Made by a program: the position numbers and the translations under genes. A DNA stretch of 64,000 bases from assembly GCA_028023455.1 (NCBI GenBank), contig JAQFVV010000055.1, forward strand, positions 6,664,030 to 6,728,029, given 5' to 3'. This document shows positions 24,154-34,500 of the stretch, in pieces. The stretch comes from Epiperipatus broadwayi (lineage: Eukaryota > Onychophora > Udeonychophora > Euonychophora > Peripatidae). The notes under the pieces were generated by a model. The model worked only from the letters and a program-made list of their open reading frames with translations. It was not told where the DNA came from and did not search any database. How positions within the stretch are numbered: the stretch's first letter is position 1; each line of letters begins with the position of its first letter.

Positions 24154-25153
24154 TATATGTTAAGGGTACTGGGATGCAACAATGGAGAAGTTGAACAGAG
24201 TAATAATACAATGGCTTAAGTGCTTTTGAGGGCTTATTGTGTCCTCATATTCATAGCAGAATCAGAATAGGAAAATGGTGGAATATCTATGTAGGCAGAT
24301 GGTATTTAAATTTATGTAAATTATAATTTAAAACAGCCATTTTTTGGAGGGAGTAAGCATGAATCTTTGTGATTTATAGCATAGGTGTTGTTACTTATAT
24401 ACCAGGCTTCCCTAATTTTACGTAACAACACTTATCCTATAAACTACAAAGAATCATGCTTCCCCCCTCTCCAAAAAATGGAAGCTCTAAACTATAATTT
24501 ACATAAATTTAAATATAGATATTCCACCATTTTTCTATTCTGATTCTGCTTTGAATATGAGGACACAATAAGCCCTCAAATGCACTAAGCCATCGTATTA
24601 TTACTCTGCTCAGCTTCCCTATTACTGCATCCCAGCACACTTAACATATATTACAATTCATTATTAAAACAGGCAAAACTCTTCATACAGTAGTGTCACT
24701 CAGTAGCAAGCAGAGTAATCAATGAATGCCAGAAGGATCCCTATCTAGTGCCTATTCATCCAATATCCCCAGATTAGTTTCTGGCTTGTAGCCTTCATCA
24801 GTGAGGAGCTTTGGATCTGAGAGCACTGCACCTAGATCTTAGGATCTAATGCAACCCTCCAGCAGCCATCTTTTATCTCTACTTGCATTAGATCCTAAGA
24901 TCTAGGTGCAGTGCTCTCAGATCCAAAGCTCCTCACTGATGAAGGCCACAAGCTAGAAACTAGTCTGGGGATATTGGATGAGTAGCTCTAGATAGGGATT
25001 TTATGCACAAACCTTCTGTCATCCATTGATTACTCTGGTTGGCACTACTGTATGGAGAGTTTTGCCTGTTTTAATAACAGTAATGTGCTAGCATAAGAAA
25101 TAGTGATCATGTGATTACAATTCATGTAGGAGAAATCTACACATTTTCCATTG
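24154..25153. mobile_element. Palindromic insertion with 14-bp target duplication
   Basis: A perfect 14-bp direct repeat, CATTAATGCTTTAA, lies at 24140-24153 and 25154-25167. Between them is a palindrome (arms about 24151-24400 and 24412-24653; matching blocks 'cagagtaataatac', 'gaggacacaataagccctca', 'aatttacataaattt'). A foldback element has inserted itself into the palindrome's 3' side (24662-25113). Without that insertion, the unit would be about 0.54 kb. It has no ORF. Confidence 0.7.
24662..25113 (-). mobile_element. Foldback element (FB family), copy 2
   Basis: It is flanked by a perfect 12-bp direct repeat, ATTACAATTCAT (24650-24661 and 25114-25125). On the minus strand it starts TCACATGATCACTATTTCTT and ends GAGTTTTGCCTGTTTTAATA. 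The centre carries two opposed copies of the core ('ctcctcactgatgaaggcc' and its complement around 24795-24950), giving a near-palindromic body. Confidence 0.8.
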
Positions 25154-26293
25154 CATTAATGCTTTAAATAAATGATAATATAAATTACATTCTTTTATAT
25201 TTTGTCGTTGACTATTTTCAACAAACACAATTCTACCTTTATAGAGAACCAATTTATCGATCACAAGTCAGATATCAGACAATTTATAATTTTATTTCCA
25301 TATTTTTGGATACTTATTTTATTTATATTTAATACTTAGATTTAGAATGCTTGATTTAATTTTAGAGTTTCAAAATGGTAGCTTTTAAATATTCGAGATA
25401 AAATAAAAATTAGTTTGACTTCTTAAATATTTTTTTTTATTTTCCTTGAATACTATTAAAAAAAACAGAAGTGATTTTATTTATCAAAGTTTAACTTAAG
25501 TTAAATTCTTTCTCTCCTAAAGAAAAGTTTTTAAAAAGAATATCTAAGCAGGGCTATTACAAGTAATTTGGAAAGTGTTTACAATTTTCATATTTGATAA
25601 TGGATGGATGTGTCATATAAAAATCATCATAATTCAATATGCCATATGTTGTTTTATGCTTGCATTTTTTTATTGCTTTTGTGTGGACAAACTATTCTTA
25701 TCTATAATCATTTTTGTTACCACTCAAAATCTTCAATCAACACTTGATTTAATGGTAAATTTAAATAGAATTATATTCTGGTTACCAGATGAGATGAGTG
25801 CAAAAAGAAAGAACTATTCTGGAAAGTACAAGAAAGAAATTGTGGGGGTTTCCAGAGTAAGAATTTTACAGCTTTCTGTGAAGAGAAAAATGAAAAAATA
25901 AGATTTCCCCAAAAATAAGCCCTCTAGCATTTTTGGAGTAAAAAATTAATATAAGATGAGGTCTTATTTTCAATGAAATATGGTAGCAGTAATAAATATG
26001 TATATGTAATATATTTTGGAGAATGAAAATATAAATAATATGCAAAACTTTCTTGCCTGCAGTTCAAGGACTTATGAGGGAGAATAAATTCCATTTGTCT
26101 TGGATATAAACAATGCCTAACTGAAACTGATCCTAATTCAAATATATAAATACAAGCAAAACATAAATGTGGTGTATGTATAATGTTCAATACAACTCTT
26201 TAAATAGTGTGTAGCGAAAGTTATCAAAACTGTCAATAGGAGCAAGAAAACTTAGTTGTTGATGCCTCTATTACACAACACCCACATTACAGG

Positions 26294-26649
26294 ACATCAC
26301 ATGATCATCATTTCTTATGCTTGCTCATAACTGTTATTAAAACGGGCAAAACTTTCTGTACAATAGTGCCACTCAGTGCAAGCTGGAGTAATCAATGGAT
26401 GCCAGAAGGCTTGTGCATAAAATCCCTATGTAGTGCCTACTCATCCAATATCCCCAGACTAATTTCTAGCTTGTGCTCTCAGATCCAAGGCTCCTCGCTG
26501 ATGAAAGCCACAAGGTAGAAACTAGTCTGGGGTTATTGGATGAGTAGGCACTAGATAGAGATTTTATGCACAAGCCTTCTGGCATCCATTGATTACTCCG
26601 GCTTGCACTGAGTGGCACTACTGTATGGAGAGTTTTGCTAGTTTTAATA
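26294..26649 (+). mobile_element. Foldback element, copy 3
   Basis: 5' end ACATCACATGATCATCATTT, 3' end GAGTTTTGCTAGTTTTAATA. Inside are two opposed halves sharing 'gcctactcatccaatatccccagact'-type sequence, so the element is nearly a palindrome. No convincing target duplication is seen (flanks 'cacattacagg' and 'atgcacacc'), suggesting an older copy or a rearranged end. Confidence 0.7.
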
Positions 26650-27299
26650 ATGCACACCTTATTAATTGAGAATTGAAGAGTATATCTGGGCTATAGATAA
26701 TCTCTATTTTAATGAATGATTACTACTAATCATTAATATAATTCTACAAAGAAGTTTGTGAGAAAGTTGTGAGTGCAGGAAGTTTGACATTTGTAATCAG
26801 ACTATAGCAAATTGCTACCAATAACATTATCCTAAACAAATGATAAAAATAGTTGTAAGAGAAGATGAGTGCTGATTCAGAACAAAATGCCCAATCATTC
26901 ATCTTTTTTACATGTTTCAGTAAATTGTAAAAAAATAGAAGTTTGAGAAACATACCTTTAAAATATATATATAAGAAATTAAAACTATTAAAAGCCAGTT
27001 GACACTTAGACAATCCTAATATCAATAACAATCAACAATTTCAAACTGTTGTCAAGGCAAGTATTATTACACTTATAAAATTAAAAGTATATCTAAAAAA
27101 GGGGGAAGGCAATGAAGTTAAAATTGCAATATGAGCTACATATATCCTACTCACTTGGGAAAAATTGAACTGGATATTTCAAAAATGCATCCAGAATGTG
27201 AGAGAGGTTAGTTTGACTTTTTAAGTTTATGGATGTTTGTGATATGATTGAGCTAATGTGAAAGATGTACAGAGATAAGAATAAAATTTGAAAATATAT
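26650..27299. repeat. Non-coding DNA with a fragment of the 29.9-kb element family
   Basis: Bases 26990-27062 ('caataacaatcaac', 'caaactgttgtcaaggcaa') resemble the subterminal unit of the element at 29911-31262 and the end of the fragment at 44195-44410. Bases 26820-26895 ('acaaatgataaaaat', 'gagtgctgattcag') resemble 61545-61600 and the complement of 44570-44615. No gene. Confidence 0.4.
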
Positions 27300-27960
27300 A
27301 TAACGTTTAAAACAATTGTTTGAATAGTAAATGCTCTGTGTAATAAATGACATATACTTGGGAGCTTAGCATCTAATAATGCTTATAAGAAAGCCAGCCA
27401 CTTTCTTATTAAGTTTTCTTTGCTTGCAAAGGAGATTTTCATGTCAAGCGTTAGTGGTCGAGTGGTCAGCACAACCGCCTTACTAGCAGTTGTCCCGGGT
27501 TAACGAATTCGCTTCCCGGCCGATGCTATGACCCATGAAAAAAAAAAGAGATTTTCATAATGATTATTAATCAATCTAGATATTTATTGTAAATATTTTA
27601 TCCACTCCCCTGGCTGTAGTTATTCATGATAATCTTCTTTATAAGCAAAGAGAAGTTAGTAAGAAAGCGGTTTGCTTTCTTATTATACGCACTGTCGAAT
27701 GCCAAGTGGGAGTGTATGTCATTTATTACAACAGCCTCTACTATTTAAATGAATTCATGTTCATGATTCTTGTATTTATATACTTATCGTTTAAATGTTT
27801 GTAACAAAGTTTTAAAGTAGGAAAGAAATTCTTTACTTTGTTAATTAAAATTCTTTATAGCCAAAGAGAATTTAGTAAGAAAGTGGGCGAATTTCTTATT
27901 ACACATATTGTCGAATGTTCAGCGGGAGTGTATGCTATTTACTACAACTGAATTAAAAAT
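27300..27960. repeat. Inverted and tandem repeat cluster
   Basis: Three related blocks of about 100-140 bp. Bases 27300-27425 are inverted relative to 27635-27790, and a third, direct copy lies at 27850-27960. Shared words: 'aagcaaagagaa.ttagtaagaaag', 'tttcttattac', 'gtcgaatg', 'gggagtgtatg' and 'atttattacaac'. Each block contains a small hairpin around 'gtaagaaag..ctttcttat'. A SINE-1 copy (27443-27547) sits in the spacer of the inverted pair. Confidence 0.65.
27443..27547 (+). mobile_element. tRNA-like short SINE (SINE-1), copy 2
   Basis: Flanked by a perfect 11-bp direct repeat GAGATTTTCAT (27432-27442 and 27548-27558). Body: A-box-like GTGGTCGAGTGGTCAGCAC, anticodon-arm-like CAACCGC-CTTACTA-GCAGTTG, then 'tcccgggttaacgaattcgcttcccggcc', 'gatgctatgacccatg' and an A-tail. 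It has no non-tRNA body beyond some 15 bases. Confidence 0.85.
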
Positions 27961-28042
27961 TATATTGAACGTTATCTATATATAACAGTTTTGTTTTTTT
28001 TTTTTAAAAAAATAGACAAATGTTAACACAACAAAATTTAGA

Positions 28043-28048
28043 TTTATT
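28043..28048 (-). promoter_or_regulatory. Candidate poly(A) signal of the T-box gene
   Basis: The minus strand reads AATAAA here, about 125 bases after the T-box stop codon at 28174-28172. It is the first such hexamer downstream. In DNA this AT-rich a chance match is easy, so the assignment is tentative. Confidence 0.4.
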
Positions 28049-28171
28049 TAAATTAAATATTATATACAAATAAAGTTTCAGATTTCGCGTTATATATATA
28101 CTCTTTTAAACTTTTGGGAGACAACAGATATATCTTTGCCAATAACTTTGATTTACACCTGCGTGAGAAAA

Positions 28172-28524
28172 TTAAACATGTATTTGCAATTCTGAAACAA
28201 ATGGGGCTTTATCTTGAAAATCTTGCGAATGATGACCAACAAATTGAGATGAATAAGTCATGGGATGGTGCGTATAAGCCCTCCATGGTGTATAGTAAAC
28301 TTCATACATTGATTTAAAGGCACTAGGGGAAGTCCTTGCTAAAGAAGGGACATAATCCTTGCGTAAATCATCTAAATCAGACTCGCCAATGTTGTTGTGA
28401 CTGACCTTAGAAAATAATGGCGGCGATAATTTCATTGAAAGAAACCTTGAATTTTCTATGCTAGTATAAGGCGAGTACAATGATTGGTAAGGTTGAATTA
28501 GATGCTTGATTGGAGGACCGTCAT
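28172..28524 (-). CDS. T-box gene, terminal exon
   Basis: Acceptor atttcAG; 116 codons then TAA at 28174-28172. The frame follows exactly from the fifth exon (split GAT codon). Composition is Ser/Tyr/Pro-rich ([43 protein letters not shown]), as in the disordered tails of T-box factors. No known repression motif is visible. The first in-frame stop ends it early compared with vertebrate family members. Confidence 0.8.
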
Positions 28525-31500
28525 CTGAAATAAAACAGAATCAGTCAGATTAGAGGATTAAAAGTGATTTTCAAAATCCAATTATCTTAAACTCTATTTT
28601 ATAATCATTAACTATAAGCTTAAGTGACCAATAATCAGTGACCAATAAACATCACATGATCACCATTTTTTATGCTTGCTTATAACTGTTATTAAACAGA
28701 CAAAACTCTCCATACAGTATTGCCACTAATTGCAACCCAGAGCAATCAATGAATGCCAGAAGACTTGTGCATAAAATCCCCCATCTCCAAGGCTTCTCAC
28801 TGACAAAGGCCACAAGCCAGAAACTAGCCTGGGGATATTGGATGAGTAGGCACCAGATGGGGATTTTATGCACAAGCCTTCAGGCATTCATTGATTATTC
28901 TGGCTTGCAATGAGTGGCAATACTGTGTGGAGAGTTTTGCCTGTTTTAATAATCAGTGGATGGTATAGAAATGTAAAATCATCATCTTCAGACTGACTAG
29001 TTTCTGACATTTATTTTTGTCAATAAAGACTAGGATTCAAAGCTGGGATTAATGTATCTATATATATAGCAGCTATCTTTAATATAAAAATACTTGAATA
29101 TAAAAATATAAACAAATATTATAGCTATCTTTGACTCTATTACACTATTCAAACTGCTAACTTGAATTTATGAATTTCTAAGGTTTCAAATCCAGATTAA
29201 CTCATTTGCATAGCTGTATAGATCTTAATAGTGAGTCAGTTTCTATACATTTTTGAGACCTTAGATCGTATTTTTATGCTAGTGAATTAGTCTGGGTTTG
29301 AAATCTTAGAGTTTTTTTATATTTCATGTAATTAACTTATAATAAAATAAAAAAATAAATGGGGGGCTGCGAAAAAGCACAAGTGCATTAATTCCAGCTT
29401 TGAATTCTAGTGAATACTGCCAAAGGCAAGACCTAAAAACCAATCAGTCTGGAGATGGGGGAATTTTGTAGCAGTATACCATCTAACAAACATTAATTAA
29501 TCAAGTTTCTCAATAGATGGCTCTAGAATAGGATGAAGATCATTGCTGTTGAAAGCATATTTGTAAGAATATCAAGGTCATATGATTTTATTGGTAAGTG
29601 ATACTTACATAAAGTAAATTGGAATTGTTATGTGATCTATCTAATTTTAACAATCTCATTGGTGGATAATATTTTAAAGAAAAAAACAATGAAGTGAGTA
29701 ATTAATAAACACTTAAATGCATGTATTTATTGTTTAATTTATTAAGTATCTTTTTAGCCAGCGTAGGCATGCACAAAGTAATCCATAAAAATCAAGTGAG
29801 ATAAATGAAAGCAATCCATAATCCATATTATGTTAAATAAGGACTTGAAATGTGATGTAAAAAAATCACATCCCAAATAAAAGAAGCTTATGACCCCTTA
29901 CATTATAATTAATTACTAAGACAATAAAGCCAATTACTCAAGGCTTTAATAGATTTACAAATGTAGATAATAACAATCAACCCTTAAGCCATCAACAATC
30001 TCATCCTGTAGTCAAGGCAACTATCATTAACACAAATGTAGATAACAATCAATCCTTAAGCCATCAACAATTGCATCCTGTAGTCAAGGCAACTATCATT
30101 AACACAAATGTAGATAATAACAATCAACACTTAAGCCATCAACAATCTCATCCTGTAGTCAAGGCAACTACATTAACACAAATGTAGATAATAACAATCA
30201 ACCCTTAAGCCATCAACAATCTCATCCTGTAGTCAAGGCAACTATCATTAACACAAATGTAGATAATAACAATCAACCCTGAAGCCATCAACAATCTCAT
30301 CCTGTAGTCAAGGCAACTATCATTAACACAAATGTAGATAACAATCAATCCTTAAGCCATCAACAATTGCATCCTGTAGTCAAGGCAACTATCATTAACA
30401 CAAATGTAGATAATAACAATCAACACTTAAGCCATCAACAATCTCATCCTGTAGTCAAGGCAACTACATTAACACAAATGTAGATAATAACAATCAACCC
30501 TTAAGCCATCAACAATCTCATCCTGTAGTCAAGGCAACTATCATTAACACAAATGTAGATAATAACAATCAACCCTGAAGCCATCAACAATCTCATCCTG
30601 TAGTCAAGGCAACTATCATTAACACAAATGTAGATAATAACAATCAACCCTTAAGCCATCAACAATCTCATCCTGTAGTCAAGGCAACTATCATTAACAC
30701 AAATGTAGATAATAACAATCAACCCTTAAGCCATCAACAATCTCATCCTGTAGTCAAGGCAACTATCATTAACACAAATGTAGATAATAACAATCAACCC
30801 TTAAGCCATCAACAATCTCATCCTGTAGTCAAGGCAACTATCATTAACACAAATGTAGATAATAACAACCCTTAAGCCATCAACAATCTCATCGTGTAGT
30901 CAAGGCAACTATCATTAACACAAATGCAGATAATAACAATCAACCCTTAAGCCATCAACAATCTCAACCTGTAGTCAAGGCAACTATCATTAATAATAAA
31001 TTGGTGATACCACCTTTATCTATGGTCTGATATATTTATATAAACACTCAGAGTTTCCAACTTGACCAAGGAGATTAATAATGCAAAGAAATTTAAACAA
31101 ACCTATATCAGACCATAGATAAAAATGGTATTATCTTTATTGTTAATGAAGGGTGCCTTGACTACAGAATGAGATTATTGATAGCTTAAGGATTGATTGT
31201 TATCATCTATATTTATAAATCTATTAAAGCTTTGCATAATTGGCTTCATTGTCTTAGTAAATATATACTTTATAAGAGATTTGGATGTTATAAATGATTA
31301 TTTATTAGTCTGCTTTCAGAACAGATTATATTTGACTGCTAAATGAGGTTTGTTCAAACTTGGTTGCCTTATTAATCTAACACTCCTTGGTCAAGTTGCA
31401 AACTTTAGTTTCTATATAAATATAACAGACCATAGATAAAGGTGTACCACCTTTATTTTTAATGAAGGTTGTTTTGATTTCAAATTAATTAATAAATTAA

Positions 31501-34500
31501 TTAATGTGCCAAAGTAAGATGGGTACTTGCGTATTAGTCCTGTGACCATTCGGTTTTTTCCACCGATCTTAATTCATTGTTGATGACGTGCCCGAAATGA
31601 CGTGTACGCCAATCTTAATTAATTATAGCTGATAGTTCGACTTTTTCCGCCGATCTTAATTCATCGTTGATGACGCAGATCTTAATTATAAAATGGCATG
31701 CACACCGATCTGAAATTATGTGTACGCTGATCTTAATTATTCTTTGCTGACGATGTGATGTGACCTGTTAATTCAATGCCGATCTTAATTATTTGTCAAT
31801 ATATTACAAATATAGCACAAATATATTAGAAAATGAAATGCAAAAATGACGTGTATGCCGATCTGACATAAGTGAAAAGCAAAAATTACGTGTACACCGA
31901 TCTCAATAATTCCTCAATATATTAAAAACTGAAAAACAAAAGTGACGTGATGTGTGAAAAAAATGGCGTGCACACCTATTACTTTCAATAATTTATAAAA
32001 AATTAAACGTATTACTTGCCAGGTACATTCCAAATACTTTTTTTCAATTGTTCAATTGGGAATTTCTCACACTTATTTGTAAATAATACTTATTTGTATA
32101 AAGTGCAGACAGTTGAAATAAATTGAAAGGCTGCAAACCTCTTACTATAATTATAATGCTTATCTGACAGCCAATCAGATGTTATGATGGCTGTCTTTTG
32201 TTTAATTTACACTAAATCTTAAAAAAAAATTTGTTAAAGCAATCAATTAAAAAAATATTATTTTTATTATGAAGAATTTAATGTGAAGAAAATAATGCTA
32301 TCAAATTCACATATCAAAATGATGGCCTTTCAAAAGGGCAGGTACATCTGGTATACATATAACTGGAATGAAAGTAATTGGATCTTCCACTGAGCCATGT
32401 AAATATCAATCAACTATGAAAAGATAAACTTATATCAATATATCCGTTAGCTTTCTGGGAATTTAAGTTTAGTTGATTGATGTTGTTTTAAATTAAAGAA
32501 CGAAATTTTTCAATTTTTTAATTTTATGTATAGAATAAATAAAGTGAAATCACTATTTAAGTACTAAGGTGATCAAGGCACGGCCCCAGTTTCAACAACC
32601 CTTCAAATATCAAATGTCCATTTTAATAAATGTAACCATTTCTTAACTTAACTATATGTAATTGGAATGAAATAATCATCTCTCACTGAGTTATATAAAT
32701 GTCAATTAACTGTGAAAAGATAGAATAATACCACTCTATTTTTTAAATTTGTTGTTATATATATAGAGAGAGAGGGGGAGAGGAAAGCATAATGTCATAA
32801 TACTTTTATTTAAATAAATGTTATTTTAGCATAAGTTTATAAGAATACTAGTAATCTAAAATTTATTATATTTTTATTTTACAATGACTTGTACTTTAAA
32901 GTTGGTGGTGTTATTGTATGTAATCTACCTTTAAGTTTCATGATCTATCCACTGGGTGGCACTTTAGTTAAAAAAAGCAATGAATAAATTAATCTATAAA
33001 AGGGTCCAAAAAAAAAAATTCAAAGCAATTTTAAAAAAAGTAATACATGTCAACTTGTGTGGCAATAATTATGAGTGGCAAATGTAATTTATCATAGTGT
33101 AACAATAGTCTCCATTCACAAAGCTATGAGTATGAGATTTGAATATTAAATCTCAAGAAAGCTAAGCAAACCTATTATGCATTATAATATAATTATAGCT
33201 TCACTAACGCTTGCGAAAAAAGACATATTTATAATTAAAATTAGAAAAGTAAAGAATTAACTTTTGAGATGTCCCCTCCCCCCAATTTATCATTGGGCTA
33301 ACAACATTTTCTAATTTTGTTTCTCTCACATCTCCCCCCTCCCTCCACATAATTAATGGATGAGGGGGTAATATAGCATAATAAACATTCAGGCAAATTG
33401 TCTTATATTGAAAACATTTATTTTTCAATTTGTGAAGAAAATGATAGCAGCTACAAAGAAGATGTATTAAAGTCCAGGTGCACTGTACCAAGATCCAAAG
33501 CTTCTACTGATGAAAGCCATGGGCTAGAAACTAGTCTGAGGATAATAGCCTGGAACAGTACTAGGTAGATATTTTTTAAGGCACCTGTGGTGAAAGAAAG
33601 TCAGCAGTATATAAATTGGAGTCATGCAACTAAATCATGTGATATTTTATTGTTTGTCCCATGCACATTGTTAGAAATAGTAATCATGCACATTTTCTAC
33701 GTTTCTTTTTAGTCATAGTAAATACATTGTGAAGTGCATAAGAGAGTACAATATATTGTCAATTTTGGAACTTGAGGTCTATGGATCATGACTCAGTCAC
33801 TTCTCATATATTTTTTGTAAAAGTTTTACATTTAACAAGCATCACATGACCAGTGCTATGCTTTTACAAACAATTATCTTCACTTTATTCCAGAACCATC
33901 TATAGTAAGTTTGAGTAAACAATAAATATTAAGTAGTTGTGGTATTAAGTCTATATAACATGCTATTCTACCTATTAACACCTGGATGCATATCACTGAT
34001 GAAAACCATAAGCCAGAAACTAATCTGGAGATATAGGTAAGTAGCATTAGATGTGAATTCAATAGCATGATATCTGGAATAAATTATTTACATAAACGTA
34101 TACTAGATGGCTCTGGAATAGAATCTGAGAATAACTTCTAATAAGTTTTATAATTACTTAATCATGATTTTAATTATGAACGATAAAAATGTCATTACAC
34201 ATTCTTGCACTCACACCTGAAATATTATTACCTGTGGAGAGTACTGAAGGCATGTGGTCCGAATCTTGTGATTCAGCTTTATTCCCATATACTGGTAATC
34301 CGTAACTTGCCATTAGGGCTTCTAAACCACTTCTAAAACAAGAAAAAGTGATCTATTTATTACAATGCAACTTTTTAAAAAAATATTAAAACTAATATAT
34401 GCAGGCATGCTCAGAAAAAGTAAAAAACATCTATTGATACAAAGTTCAATTGTTCAAAAATAATTCTTTAACCCAGAACAACTCTTTATTATCATCATTA

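Larger units (their letters stand above)
23943..25983 (+). mobile_element. pogo/Tigger-like DNA transposon remnant with nested insertions
   Basis: The terminal repeats are CCATATTTTCCTGAAAATAA at 23943 and, on the other strand, CCATATTTCATTGAAAATAA ending at 25983, each bordered by TA (23941-23942 and 25984-25985). This matches TA-targeting Tc1/mariner-pogo elements. Subterminal 'ataagcc' words recur on both sides. Near the right end a short frame contains MSAKRKNYSGKYKKEIV (about 25794-25844). It resembles the N-terminal helix-turn-helix start of pogo/Tigger transposases, then runs straight into the right end, so most of the gene is deleted. The bulk of the interior is later insertions (24154-25153). 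Confidence 0.6.

Noticed and set aside
25575-25901. 108-codon ORF as a complete gene
   Set aside because: Only the last part (SAKRKNYSGKYKKEIV) looks like protein, and it fits the start of a pogo-type transposase; the leading part is a chance AT-rich extension.
26321-26657. Two similar ORFs on opposite strands (both with [17 protein letters not shown])
   Set aside because: The similarity is due to the palindromic body of a foldback element, not to a protein family.
27443-27547. A functional tRNA gene
   Set aside because: The T-arm is interrupted, there is an A-tail and a target duplication, and diverged copies exist; it is a SINE.
28114-28317. Plus-strand ORF of 67 codons
   Set aside because: It is the antisense shadow of the terminal T-box exon.
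29955-31000. Regular repeats resembling a CRISPR array
   Set aside because: Units are contiguous with no unique spacers, the host is an animal genome, and one unit recurs inverted at the element's right end. It is a minisatellite.
33204-33491. 95-codon minus-strand ORF with Cys/His residues
   Set aside because: No splice context and no spacing typical of a zinc finger; its first codons lie in an old foldback scrap.
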